Translations under genes and position numbers: made by a program
From: Frankiales bacterium
GTDB taxonomy: Bacteria > Actinomycetota > Actinomycetes > Mycobacteriales > SCTD01
NCBI GenBank assembly: GCA_025464695.1
Contig: JAODNQ010000133.1
Span: 1-33,208, forward strand
Reading direction: 5' to 3'
Length of the DNA stretch: 33,208 bases
Shown: one piece after another, positions 7,535-16,176 of the stretch
Position numbering within the stretch: the first letter of the stretch is position 1
Layout: each line of letters starts with the position of its first letter
The notes under the pieces: generated by a model
Databases searched by the model: none
The model's input: the letters and a program-made list of their open reading frames with translations, nothing else
What the model was told of the DNA's origin: nothing

Positions 7535-9118
7535 GTGCTAGCCGTCCTCCGGTCCTGGGCGGCGCTGCCGACCCCGGTCCTGTGCCTCGACGAGGACCTC
7601 CGCGTGGTCGCCGTGAACCCGGCGTGGCACCGCCTGGTCAGCGCGGGGGCGGACCGGTGGGGAGAGGGAGCGGCCCTCTGCGCCCTTCTCCACAGCACAG
7701 CGCTCCCCGCGGAGCTGCACGAGCTGCTGCTGGCGGTCGGCGAGCTGGACCCCCGTTCTCCGGTCCCTCCCGTGCGGCTCCCGGAGTCCGGTCGGTGGCT
7801 CCAGCCGACCCTGACGCGCGAGGACGGCGTCCTGTGCCTGGTCCTCACCGACGTCACGGCGCGTGAGTCGGCGCACGAGGCCCTGCGGAAGGGGGTGCTG
7901 CACGACCCGCTGACAGGGCTGGCCAACCGGGCCCTGCTGTCGCTGCGCTCCGAGGAGCTGCCTGCGTCCACCGCTCCGGCTGTCCTCTTCCTCGACCTCG
8001 ACCACTTCCGGGTCATCAACGACGAGCTCGGGCACGACGCCGGCGACCTCGTCCTGCGGCACGTGGCGGAGCAGTTGAGTGCCGCAGCGCGCCCGGGCGA
8101 CACGGTGGCGCGCTTCGGGGGCGACGAGTTCGTCGTCCTGGCTCCGGGTCTGAAGGGCGAGGTCGAGGCCGTCGGCTACGCCGACCGCCTGCTGTCCGCG
8201 CTCGCCCGTCCGCTGCAGGTGTCCGGGCGCGAGGTCGTGGTGACGGCGAGCATCGGGCTGGCGCTGGCCGACCGGCAGCAGCGCGGCGCGGACGGGCTGC
8301 TGCGCCAGGCCGACGAGGCGATGATGACGGCCAAGCGGAGGGGGCGTGGCGGGCACGCCACCTTCAACCACCGCCTGCAGGCGGGAGTGCGACAGCGTGC
8401 TCGGGAGATCCAGGAGCTGAAGGACGCGATCGAGGGGCACGAGTTCGTCCCCTGGTTCCAGCCCGTCGTCGAGCTGTCGACCTGCCAGGTGGTCGGGTTC
8501 GAGGCCCTGGTGCGCTGGCAGCGCCCCGACGGCAGCATCGTCGCGCCGGGACCGTGGCTCGAGCTCGCGGACCGGACGACGCTGCTGCGGCGCATCGACG
8601 CGCAGACGCAGCTGCTCGCCTGCCGGCAGGCGACGGAGTGGGACGAGCCGTACTGGCTGGCCCTCAACGTCAGTGCGCGCCAGGTCCACAGCGGGCTGGC
8701 GGAGCACGGACTGAGCGCGGCGCTCACCGCCAGCGGGCTGGACCCGGCTCGGGTCACGGTGGAGGTCACCGAGTCGGCGGTGATGACCGAGCGCGGTGTC
8801 CAGAACCTCGGGCAGCTCCGCGAGCTCGGGATGAGCCTGGCGCTCGACGACTTCGGGACCGGGCACTCGTCGCTGTCTCTGCTGCAGAGCGCCACGTTCG
8901 ACAAGGTCAAGGTGGACCGGGGGTTCACCAGCCGCCTGCTCCACGACCCGAGAGCCCGCGCCATCGTCTCCACCGTCGTGGACCTCGCTGCCGCGCTGTC
9001 GCTGGACGTGGTCGCCGAGGGCATCGAGACCGAGGAGCAGCGCGACCTGCTGCGCGAGATGGGCTGCTCCCACGGCCAGGGCTTCCTCTTCGGCCGAGCC
9101 GCGCCCACCATCGGTTGA
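7535..9118 (+). CDS. PAS-GGDEF-EAL cyclic di-GMP synthase/phosphodiesterase
   Basis: The 527-residue product has an N-terminal PAS-like sensor (residues about 8-110: PVLCLDEDLRVVAVNPAWHR, then LVLTDVTARESA). Next is a diguanylate cyclase domain (about 120-280) with an intact GGDEF at 195-199 and an RxxD inhibitory site at 186-189, exactly five residues before it. The EAL phosphodiesterase domain follows (about 295-525), with EAL at 323-325, N378, E410, DDFGTG at 438-443, K459, E495 and Q515. All the metal and catalytic residues expected for both activities are present, so either or both could operate. There is no membrane segment, so it acts in the cytoplasm. Start GTG 7535 is used because upstream GTG codons are out of frame; no strong ribosome site is visible. 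Its neighbour on the other side of the 293-base divergent gap is a universal stress protein. Confidence 0.93.
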   Translation: MLAVLRSWAALPTPVLCLDEDLRVVAVNPAWHRLVSAGADRWGEGAALCALLHSTALPAELHELLLAVGELDPRSPVPPVRLPESGRWLQPTLTREDGVLCLVLTDVTARESAHEALRKGVLHDPLTGLANRALLSLRSEELPASTAPAVLFLDLDHFRVINDELGHDAGDLVLRHVAEQLSAAARPGDTVARFGGDEFVVLAPGLKGEVEAVGYADRLLSALARPLQVSGREVVVTASIGLALADRQQRGADGLLRQADEAMMTAKRRGRGGHATFNHRLQAGVRQRAREIQELKDAIEGHEFVPWFQPVVELSTCQVVGFEALVRWQRPDGSIVAPGPWLELADRTTLLRRIDAQTQLLACRQATEWDEPYWLALNVSARQVHSGLAEHGLSAALTASGLDPARVTVEVTESAVMTERGVQNLGQLRELGMSLALDDFGTGHSSLSLLQSATFDKVKVDRGFTSRLLHDPRARAIVSTVVDLAAALSLDVVAEGIETEEQRDLLREMGCSHGQGFLFGRAAPTIG

Positions 9119-9191
9119 CCGTCGGCGCGCCCGTCGTCCGGGTAGCCGTGCCCCGTGACCCTCCTGCTCCTGTCGGACCCGAGCACCGCCG

Positions 9192-9238
9192 CCCTGCCTG
9201 CCTGCGACGGCAGGGAGCTCGCAGGGCCGGCGGGCCCT
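9192..9238. terminator. Two hairpins between convergent genes
   Basis: CCCTGCC (9192-9198) pairs with GGCAGGG (9209-9215), and AGGGCC (9223-9228) pairs with GGCCCT (9233-9238). They lie between the ends of the c-di-GMP enzyme gene and mgsA, where a bidirectional terminator is expected. There is no clear T-tract. Confidence 0.4.
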
Positions 9239-9245
9239 CGCCCGA

Positions 9246-9713
<468 letters not shown>

Positions 9714-9846
9714 GCAGCGAGCCTGAGCCCCCGACATGATCATCAGGTTGCCGTCGTGTGTCCAGGCGCCGAGGAGCGTCCCCGCTCGGCGACGACGCCG
9801 ACGGCCTCCTGCGCGCTGGCCGTGCCTCGGCCGGGACGGCGTCTGC

Positions 9847-11079
9847 TCAGTCCGGCTGGCGCAGCCACTCGACCATGAGCAGCGTCGCGTCGTCGCGCAG
9901 GCCGCCCGGGTGCTGCAGCAGGGTGGTGCTGAGCCGGCGGGTGGTCTCGGCGACGCTCGCGCCGGTCGCGGCCTCCTGCTCGACGCGCTCGGCCAGGCGG
10001 GTGAAGCCGAACTCGGTGCCGTCGCTGGTGAGCTGCTCGACGACGCCGTCGGTGAAGAACAGGACCCGGTCACCGGGCTCGAGGTGCTCGATCCCGATGT
10101 CGGGGGCGTCGCCTCCCAGCCCGAGGGGGAGCGTCGGTTCGGCGCGCAGGGAGCGCAGGACCTTCTCGCCCCGGACCAGCAGCGGCCGGGGGTGCCCGGC
10201 GTTGACCCACCGCAGCACGCCGGTGGCGGTGTCGAGGTCGGCGAGCTGGCCGGTGGCGAAGTGCCCGTCGTCGAACTGGGTGGTCAGCGCGTCGTCGATG
10301 GCCGCGTAGGTGTCCTCGAGCGCGATCCCGTTGCGCCGGGCGTGCCGGTACGCCCCGACGGCGACGGCGCACATCGTCGCGGCGCCCAGCCCGTGGCCCA
10401 TCGCGTCGAAGATGCCGAGGTGCAGGACCGCGCCGTTGAGGGCGTAGTCGAAGGCGTCGCCGCCGACCTCGTACGCCGGCTCGAGGGCGCCCGCGACCGC
10501 GACCACGGACGTCTCCATGGTCAGCGGCGGCAGCAGGTGCCACTGCATCTCCGCCCACAGGGTCGTCGCGCGGGCCCGCCGGGCCCGGAAGAAGCTGTCG
10601 GTGTAAGCCCCCTTGGTCACCAGCAGCTCCGCGGTCGCGGCGGCGAGCCGGCGGGCGAGGCGTCGGGTGGAGGCACTGGTGTCGAGCGCGACGAGTCCGA
10701 GCACGCCGACGCGGTCGGTGCCGTCGAGCAGCGGGAGCCACATCTGCACGCCGCCGGGCGCCGCGCTCTCCTGCGCCCGGTTCGTGCTGAACGCTCGGCC
10801 GGCCGGGCTGTCGGCCACCGGCAGGGGCTCGGGCAGCGCCGTGCCCGCGACGGGCAGGGCGACGAGCATCTGCTGGTCGTAGTCCTGCAGGTAGAGGCGC
10901 ACCTGACCCAGCCCGACGCTCTCGGCCAGCTCCGCGACGACGGCCGCGACCTCGTCCGGCGGTGTGTGCTGCGCCCGGTCCAGCAGGCCGCCCAGCAGCG
11001 CCCCCTCGAGCGCGAGGGCCTCGAGGTCGTCCCGGGTGAGGGGCCGTCCGACGGGTGCGGCCGCGCGTGCAGCGCTCAC
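9847..11079 (-). CDS. GAF-like/SpoIIE (PP2C-type) serine phosphatase
   Basis: The 410-residue product starts at GTG 11079. It has a GAF-like N-terminal region (about 20-175: QVRLYLQDYDQQMLVALPVA, MWLPLLDGTDRVGVLGLVAL) and a SpoIIE-type phosphatase domain with MQWHLLPPL, GGDAFDY, FDAMGHG, WVNAGHPRPLL, FFTDGVVE and DDATLLMVEW. The Asp residues that bind the metal pair are present. Such proteins act in partner switching on anti-sigma antagonists, but no STAS or HPK-type anti-sigma gene is nearby. It is a paralogue of the gene at 180-1486. A 10-codon ATG frame (11076-11108), with CGGAG 9 bases upstream, ends in a TGA that overlaps this GTG as GTGA. The start may thus be translationally coupled to a leader peptide, or the true start may be that ATG with a frameshift. 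Confidence 0.88.
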   Translation of the reverse strand: MSAARAAAPVGRPLTRDDLEALALEGALLGGLLDRAQHTPPDEVAAVVAELAESVGLGQVRLYLQDYDQQMLVALPVAGTALPEPLPVADSPAGRAFSTNRAQESAAPGGVQMWLPLLDGTDRVGVLGLVALDTSASTRRLARRLAAATAELLVTKGAYTDSFFRARRARATTLWAEMQWHLLPPLTMETSVVAVAGALEPAYEVGGDAFDYALNGAVLHLGIFDAMGHGLGAATMCAVAVGAYRHARRNGIALEDTYAAIDDALTTQFDDGHFATGQLADLDTATGVLRWVNAGHPRPLLVRGEKVLRSLRAEPTLPLGLGGDAPDIGIEHLEPGDRVLFFTDGVVEQLTSDGTEFGFTRLAERVEQEAATGASVAETTRRLSTTLLQHPGGLRDDATLLMVEWLRQPD

Positions 11080-11108
11080 GGCTCGCCCGGGTGTTCTGCG
11101 GTGCTCAT

Positions 11109-11434
11109 GTGAGGGGGCTCCGGGAGGGGGACGTCCGCCCGGGTGCCGGGGGACACCTGATGCTTCCTCGCGGCCGGCTCGCCCGGTATGGCCGGTTCGG
11201 GTACTTCGAGTCCGGGCCGTACTAGTCCGTCCGGGGGGTGAGGAGCGACTGCTGCACGCGCCTCGAGCCGCTCTGGTGGCTGACAGCGGGTACGGACTGC
11301 CGCTGGCCTGCGCGGACGGCAGAGCCCGGAAGCGGCAGCACGTGGTGGCCCGGAGCGTGGCGTGGCTCCCGGCGTCGGCTGGACCCGAGTCGGCGTGCGG
11401 CCGTCGTCGAGGGGCTGCACGTGGCAGCTGGCCT
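11109..11434. other. Intergenic stretch, promoter region of the phosphatase gene
   Basis: No gene is supported in these 326 bases. The overlapping long frames have poor codon use. It separates the end of the anti-sigma gene from the phosphatase gene; the promoter of the latter should lie here. A GTAC-flanked partial palindrome around 11193-11222 is seen, of unknown meaning. Confidence 0.4.
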
Positions 11435-12364
11435 TCAGGCTCGCTCCGGTGTCGTGGGGGGCTGCGTGAAGGTCGTCCCCGTGCCTGCGGGGCCACGTGT
11501 CGCGAACCCGGGCAGGACGGCCTCGGGGTCAGCGCCGTTGCTGGACGGCCGCGGGCGTTCGCGCGTCTCGCTCGCACCGGCGCGGGTCTCGGTGTCGTCG
11601 CGCTGCCAGTGCGGCTGCGGCGACGCCGAGGGGGTGGCCGCAGCGCTGGACGTCGCGTCGGGAGTCGTGGTGGGTGGTCCTGACCCGGCCCGTGGGCGCT
11701 GCCTCTCGTCCGCGTCCGGTCCCGCCGGGTCCGCTGCGCTCCTCCGCGGCGCGCGAGTGCCCGTGGGCGTGGGAGCAGCCCCAGGTCCCGGGTCGCCGGC
11801 TCGCTCAGGCCGGTCTCGCGGTGACGCGGTCCGCTGCTGCCGCCGGGGTGCGGACGCAGAGCTCGGGGCGGGAGACGCTGCGCCGCTCGGCGAGGTGCCC
11901 GGCGAGGCTGCCGGTTGGGGGTCGAGCCGCTGGCGGAGGCGGGCGGCGCGCCGGCGCAGCGGCGTCCGCTCGTCCTGCGCCGCCAGCAGCCGCTCGGCCT
12001 CGGTGAGCTGACCCTCGACGACGACGCGCGTCACCGGGTCCCCCTGAGCCTTGACGAGGTGTTCCTGGACGGTGTCGAGCAACTGCCCGGCCGTCTGCAG
12101 GGCGGGTGCGTCCGCCGGGGGTGCCGAGCGGACGGCGAGGGGGACGACAGCGACCACGATCGCGAGGGCCGCCGTGCCCAGCGCCGGCAGCAGCGACAGC
12201 CTCGGCCGGCGCAGCGCGGGCGCCCGGTGGGACGTGCGCACGTCGCGCAGGGAGGCCTCGAGGGCGGCGTCGAGGTCGAGGGGGGCCGCGCCGCCGGCAA
12301 CCTCGTCGAGCGCGCGAGACAGGCGCCCCAGGGCGAGGTCGACGTCGCGGCGACGGCGTGTCAT
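11435..12364 (-). CDS. Membrane anti-sigma factor, RsdA-like
   Basis: The 309-residue product begins at ATG 12364, overlapping the stop of the ECF sigma gene by four bases (ATGA), so the two are translated as a pair. The cytoplasmic N terminus (1-55: VDLALGRLSRALDEVAGG and DLDAALEASLRDVR) contains a helix that could clamp the sigma factor. One membrane segment follows (about 58-77: LLPALGTAALAIVVAVVPLA). Next is an outside helical region of about 60 residues (QLLDTVQEHLVKAQGD, VVVEGQLTEAERLLAAQ), then a Pro/Ser/Thr/Arg-rich tail of about 150 residues. The same order (short N terminus, one helix, helical region with AExxL-type repeats, long Pro/Ser tail) is known from M. tuberculosis RsdA, the anti-SigD factor. 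No zinc HxxxCxxC motif is seen. Release of the sigma factor is probably by proteolysis, as in that family (inference). Confidence 0.75.
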   Translation of the reverse strand: MTRRRRDVDLALGRLSRALDEVAGGAAPLDLDAALEASLRDVRTSHRAPALRRPRLSLLPALGTAALAIVVAVVPLAVRSAPPADAPALQTAGQLLDTVQEHLVKAQGDPVTRVVVEGQLTEAERLLAAQDERTPLRRRAARLRQRLDPQPAASPGTSPSGAASPAPSSASAPRRQQRTASPRDRPERAGDPGPGAAPTPTGTRAPRRSAADPAGPDADERQRPRAGSGPPTTTPDATSSAAATPSASPQPHWQRDDTETRAGASETRERPRPSSNGADPEAVLPGFATRGPAGTGTTFTQPPTTPERA

Positions 12365-12912
12365 GACGACTCCTGCAGGTGGCGGCGCAGCTTCGTCATG
12401 GCGCGGTGGTGCAGCACGTGCACGCTCCCGTGTGCGAGCCCGAGGGCTGCGGCGGTGTCGGCGACGGTGAGGCCGACGAGGGTCCGCAGCACGACCACGT
12501 CCCGCTGCGTGCACGGCAGGACCGCGAGCAGCCTGCTGACCTGGTCCGCCTGCTCGTCCTGCAGGACCAGCTGCTCGGGCTGAGGACGCTGGCACACGAC
12601 GGTGTCCGCGTGGTCCTCGACCGCGGCCAGGACGGGCGCTCTGACCGCCCAGCGGGTGCGGTCGACGAGCCGTCGGCTCGCGATGGTGAAGACCATGGAC
12701 CAGAACGACCTGCCCCGGTCCGTCCAGCCGGGCACGGCCGCGATGACCGCGAGACACACCTCCTGCGTGACGTCCTCCGCCTCGTGCAGCGGCAGCCTCC
12801 GGGCGAGCAGGTACGTGAGCACCGCCGACCGGATCTCGGTCAGGGCCCGCTCGGCGGCGCTGCGGTCGCCGGCCTGCCAGGTCGTGACCAGCGTGTTCAG
12901 GTCGGAAGGCAT
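12361..12912 (-). CDS. ECF sigma factor, SigD/ShbA-like
   Basis: The 183-residue product is a group IV RNA polymerase sigma factor. Region 2 reads HEAEDVTQEVCLAVIAAVPGW, followed by SFWSMVFTIASRRLVDRTR, which matches the SigD/ShbA branch (there usually VYGIAxxKVADxxR). Region 4 reads LPCTQRDVVVLRTLVGLTVADTAAALG and VHVLHHRAMTKLRRHL, a typical helix-turn-helix for the -35 element. Start ATG 12912 is the only good choice, though no ribosome site is clear. It forms an operon with the RsdA-like anti-sigma gene (ATGA overlap). A promoter-like motif 206 bases upstream (13118-13149) recurs before the DUF5666 gene at 18986-19017, which suggests that the sigma factor controls itself and that gene. The 206-base leader is long and may hold further control. 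Confidence 0.88.
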   Translation of the reverse strand: MPSDLNTLVTTWQAGDRSAAERALTEIRSAVLTYLLARRLPLHEAEDVTQEVCLAVIAAVPGWTDRGRSFWSMVFTIASRRLVDRTRWAVRAPVLAAVEDHADTVVCQRPQPEQLVLQDEQADQVSRLLAVLPCTQRDVVVLRTLVGLTVADTAAALGLAHGSVHVLHHRAMTKLRRHLQESS

Positions 12913-13416
12913 CAGCAGCGCACGGGAGAGCTGCGGGCACCGGGCACGGTGTCCTCCGGGTCGTCGTCGAGGGCGTTGCTCCCACGGTCGGCGCGACGTC
13001 TGGACGGACGCTGACCGTCGCCTGTGACCGCGCTGTGGCCGGGCAGCCAGGCCGCAGTCGCGCCGCAGTGCCCGGCTGTGCGTCGGGCCGGAGGGCACTG
13101 TCAGGGCGAGCACAGGCGTACATCGCTGGCTGCCTGCCACCGGTAACACCCGCCACGGCTCGAGGCGGGGCTCGCGGCTCACCCAGGTCCCTCTGCGTGC
13201 TGGCGTTCACAGCGCGTCCACAGAGGTCGCCCAGGCTCGGCCCAGCCCGGGGCAGCAACGTCTGCCGGGTCACCTCCAGGCCGATGCCTCTCGCGCAGAC
13301 CGTCGCCGTCGTCCCGCTCGTCGGGTACGCACGCGTTGCTGTCCGACCGGGAGGCGCCGCGTCCTGCCAGCGAAGCCTCGACACGCCCGTGTCCGGCCCC
13401 AGAGCGGAAGAGCCCC
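12913..13416. other. Divergent intergenic region of ECF sigma and DUF3500 genes
   Basis: These 504 bases hold the promoter-like motif of the sigma operon (13118-13149, minus strand) and must hold the DUF3500 promoter (plus strand), which I could not place. GGAAG at 13405-13409 is the ribosome site of the DUF3500 gene. No gene is supported here. Confidence 0.5.
13118..13149 (-). promoter_or_regulatory. Candidate ECF-type promoter of the sigma/anti-sigma operon
   Basis: Read on the minus strand: GTGTTAC, 14 bases, CAGCGATGTAC. The same two blocks with the same 14-base gap occur at 18986-19017 on the same strand, ahead of an exported-protein gene. The GTTAC ... GAT layout is one base away from the GTAAC ... 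GAT pattern I recall for SigD-type sigma factors. Autoregulation is therefore likely. Confidence 0.6.
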
Positions 13417-15234
13417 ATGACCTCCGAGCACCTCCACGCCCCCCTGACGTCAGCTCAGGCGCTGAACCGCCGGGCGTTCCTGAACCGTGCCTTCCTCACC
13501 ACCGGGGTGGCCGCCTTCGCGGCGATGGGCGGGACGGCCCTGCTGTCCGGCGCCAGCGCGCAGGAGGCGATGCCGAGCGCGATGCCCACCGGCGGTCCCG
13601 GCGGCACGCCGCCCAGCGGAGGTCCCGGTGGGACGAGTCAGACCCTCGACGCCTTCAAGGGCATCACGACGGACGGCACCGTTCGCACCGGCCTGTTCGA
13701 CGCCACGAGGACGACCGGCGTGGACACCAGCGCCGTGCGTACCGCGGTGAGCGACTACCTCGCGAGCCTGTCGGACGCACAGCGGACTGCTTCGCTGTTC
13801 CCGATCCCGCCGGCGAGCGTCGAGACCGACGAGAGCCGCCTGTGGAGCAACGTCGACGGCTACAGCCGCCAGGGCGTGCAGCTGCAGGACCTCACCGCTG
13901 CGCAGAAGACGCTGGCGCTCGCGATCCTGGACGCCGCGCTCTCCGACGACGGCGTCGATCTGGCCGACAACATCCGGAAGCTGAACACCACCGCCGGTGA
14001 GCTCGCGAACAACACCGCCCAGTTCAACGAAGACCGGTACTACTTCACCTTCCTCGGCACCCCGAGCGCGACCGACCCCTGGGGCTTCCAGTTCGAGGGC
14101 CACCACCTGGTCTTCAACTGGTTCAACCTCGGCGACCAGGTCGTCATGACGCCCACGTTCCTCGGCACCGAGCCCCGCACCGCCCCGGCCGGCAGGACCT
14201 ACGCCGGCCTGACCGAGTTCGAGCCCGAGCTCGCCGCCGGCATCGCCATGATCAACTCCCTGACCAGCGCTCAGCAGGCCAAGGCCATCGTCAGCAGCAG
14301 CAAGACCGGGGACAACAACGTCGCCGAGGCGTTCGGCGACAACACCGTCGTGGCCTACCAGGGCATCCCCGCCTCGGAGCTCACGTCGGCCCAGCAGTCG
14401 CAGCTGTTCGACCTGGTCCAGATGTTCGTCCTCGAGGACGAGGGCCACCGGGCTGTCCGGATGGCCGAGATCAAGAGCCAGGTCGCCGAGACGTACTTCT
14501 CCTGGGTCGGCGGGACCGCCTCCGACAGCGTCTTCTACTTCCGCGTCCAGAGCCCCGTCGTCCTGCTGCAGTTCGACTGCCAGCTCCCGGGCCCGATCGG
14601 CCAGGCGCAGGGCATCCAGGGCGTCACCCGCAACCACATCCACTCGATAATCCGCACCCCCAACGGGAACGACTACGGCAAGGACCTGCTCGCCCAGCAC
14701 CTGGCCGAGAGCCACGGCGGCGTGGTCGTCACCTCCTCCGCCAGCAAGGTCGTGTACGGCACCGAGGTCGACCTCACCGGCACCACCTCCGCCGCGACCG
14801 CCGTCGACATCTGCACCCGCAAGCGCGGCGCGACCGCCTTCACCAAGGTCGGCAGTGTCACCTCCGACGCCGCCGGGGCGTTCACCTTCCCGCTGACCGT
14901 CGTCGACGACGTCCGCTACTACGCCGTCGCCGGCACCACGACGTCGGCCGCCGGCCTGGTCCAGGTCGCGCCGAGCATCGACGGCGCGGCCAGCCGGGTC
15001 GTCAAGAAGGGGAGCACCGTCACCCTGTCCGGCACCGGCGTCCCCGGCACCGTCGTGACCCTGTCCTTCCACCGTGCCGGCACCGCCGCCTCCGACTACA
15101 GCACGGTGCGCAGCGTCACCGTCAGCAGCACCGGCACCTGGAGCCGGCCGTTCAAGGCCGACGTCGACCACCGCTTCTACGCGACCGGAGTCACCAAGGT
15201 CCGCAGCGGCACCGTCCTGGTCCAGGCCCGCTAG
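13417..15234 (+). CDS. Tat-exported DUF3500 protein with C-terminal beta domains
   Basis: The 605-residue product starts at ATG 13417 with GGAAG seven bases upstream. It opens with a twin-arginine signal: NRRAFLN at 17-23, then a hydrophobic stretch FLTTGVAAFAAMGGTALLSG ending in SASA. A Gly/Pro-rich linker follows (about 50-75). Residues about 80-440 match DUF3500, with WGFQFEGHHLVFNW, a PTFLGTEPRTAP segment, MFVLEDEGHRAVRMAEI and [20 protein letters not shown]. The clustered His, Asp and Glu suggest a metal site, but no reaction is established for the family to my knowledge. Two Ig-like beta repeats (about 445-520 and 525-605, each opening with a V-x-L-T/S-G strand) end the protein. A decayed copy (15261-15660) and tatA-tatC-tatB follow directly, so this is probably the main client of that translocase. 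Confidence 0.88.
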   Translation: MTSEHLHAPLTSAQALNRRAFLNRAFLTTGVAAFAAMGGTALLSGASAQEAMPSAMPTGGPGGTPPSGGPGGTSQTLDAFKGITTDGTVRTGLFDATRTTGVDTSAVRTAVSDYLASLSDAQRTASLFPIPPASVETDESRLWSNVDGYSRQGVQLQDLTAAQKTLALAILDAALSDDGVDLADNIRKLNTTAGELANNTAQFNEDRYYFTFLGTPSATDPWGFQFEGHHLVFNWFNLGDQVVMTPTFLGTEPRTAPAGRTYAGLTEFEPELAAGIAMINSLTSAQQAKAIVSSSKTGDNNVAEAFGDNTVVAYQGIPASELTSAQQSQLFDLVQMFVLEDEGHRAVRMAEIKSQVAETYFSWVGGTASDSVFYFRVQSPVVLLQFDCQLPGPIGQAQGIQGVTRNHIHSIIRTPNGNDYGKDLLAQHLAESHGGVVVTSSASKVVYGTEVDLTGTTSAATAVDICTRKRGATAFTKVGSVTSDAAGAFTFPLTVVDDVRYYAVAGTTTSAAGLVQVAPSIDGAASRVVKKGSTVTLSGTGVPGTVVTLSFHRAGTAASDYSTVRSVTVSSTGTWSRPFKADVDHRFYATGVTKVRSGTVLVQAR

Positions 15235-15260
15235 CCCCTCGCCGTCCCGCCACTGCTGAG

Positions 15261-15660
15261 GGCAGACGGGCCTACGCCGGTCTCACCGCGTTCGGCGACG
15301 AGCTCGCCGCAGGCACCCGATGATCAACGCGCTGAGCAGTGCTCAGCAGACACCGCTGCTGGCCCTGGTCGGGGTGTTCGTGCTCCAGGACGACGGGCAC
15401 CGGGCCGTGCGGGTGAGCGAGATCAAGGCGTACCTGTCCGACACCACCTTCTCCTGGGTCGGGGGCACCGCAGCAGAGGACGTCTTCTACGTCCGGGTGC
15501 AGAGCCCTTGTCGTCCTGCTGCAGTTCGACTGTCAGGGCCCCGGTCCAGTCGGCCGAGCCCAGGACATCAGCGGCGTCACCCGCAACCACATCCACTCGA
15601 TCATCCGGACGCCGAACGGCAACGACTATGGCAAGGACCTGCTCGCTCAGCACCTGGCAG
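15261..15660 (+). pseudogene. Decayed partial copy of the DUF3500 gene
   Basis: This stretch matches the middle and end of the DUF3500 domain of the upstream gene: [65 protein letters not shown] and [20 protein letters not shown]. It has lost the start and the signal peptide and holds at least two frame breaks: near 15318 (a missing base just before ATGATCAAC) and near 15509 (an extra T in AGCCCTTGTCG, where the parent has AGCCCCGTCG). About 45 codons between two TSAQQ-coding repeats of the parent are missing. A strong hairpin follows at 15687-15722. It differs from the parent at many silent sites, so the duplication is not recent. It cannot make a working protein. Confidence 0.85.
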
Positions 15661-15686
15661 CGACCACGAGGCCCGCGGGGTCGCCA

Positions 15687-15722
15687 CGTCGAGGGGAGGA
15701 GCTGAGGCTGCTCCCCTCGACG
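15687..15722 (+). terminator. Strong hairpin after the DUF3500 remnant
   Basis: CGTCGAGGGGAG (15687-15698) pairs perfectly with CTCCCCTCGACG (15711-15722) around a 12-base loop. There is no T-tract. It probably ended the transcript of the former second DUF3500 gene and now separates it from tatA. Confidence 0.55.
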
Positions 15723-15885
15723 CGTGTCCTGGCACCGGCTCGAGGCTGCACCAGGCGCCGTTGTGCGCTGCCCCCGGGGCCTGGGCTCACAGCGGACGGT
15801 CAGCCGACACCCAGGCGCGGCGCAGGGCGGGCCGGTTGGCTCTGCTCAGCAGGGCAACGGGCCCGCACGACTCAGGAGGACCACC

Positions 15886-16176
15886 ATGGCAGGACTCGGC
15901 ACCACAGAGCTGCTCATCATCGCGGCCGTCATCATGGTGCTGTTCGGCGCCAAGCGGCTTCCCGACAGCGCCCGGTCCCTCGGCCGTTCGATGCGCATCC
16001 TCAAGGCCGAGACCCGCGGCCTGCACAGCGACGACGCCGACACGGCCACCCCGTCGGCCTCGCTCCAGGCACCCGCTACCCCGGCCGCGCTCCCCGCGGC
16101 TCAGCCGCTGTTCGACGTCCACACGGGTGAGCGCCTCCGCACCGAGCAGAGCGCGTCCACCGCGCCGGCCGCGTAG
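15886..16176 (+). CDS. tatA: Sec-independent translocase TatA
   Basis: The 96-residue product starts at ATG 15886 after CAGGAGGA. One N-terminal membrane helix ([15 protein letters not shown]) is followed by the TatA hinge and amphipathic helix [23 protein letters not shown], where FG and LP are the family hallmarks, then a loose Ala/Pro/Thr-rich tail. TatA oligomers open the passage for folded twin-arginine substrates. Its TAG overlaps the GTG of tatC by one base, so the two are co-translated. The gene lies directly downstream of a Tat substrate gene and its decayed copy. Confidence 0.92.
   Translation: MAGLGTTELLIIAAVIMVLFGAKRLPDSARSLGRSMRILKAETRGLHSDDADTATPSASLQAPATPAALPAAQPLFDVHTGERLRTEQSASTAPAA

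Noticed and set aside
11193..11222. GTAC-flanked palindrome as a regulator site
   Set aside because: The symmetry is partial and no matching site was found elsewhere; it is only mentioned in the intergenic entry.
13450..15171. Minus-strand frame of 573 codons
   Set aside because: It mirrors the DUF3500 gene, reads as Val/Asp/Gly/Arg repeats without domain motifs, and is explained by third-position G+C on the plus strand.
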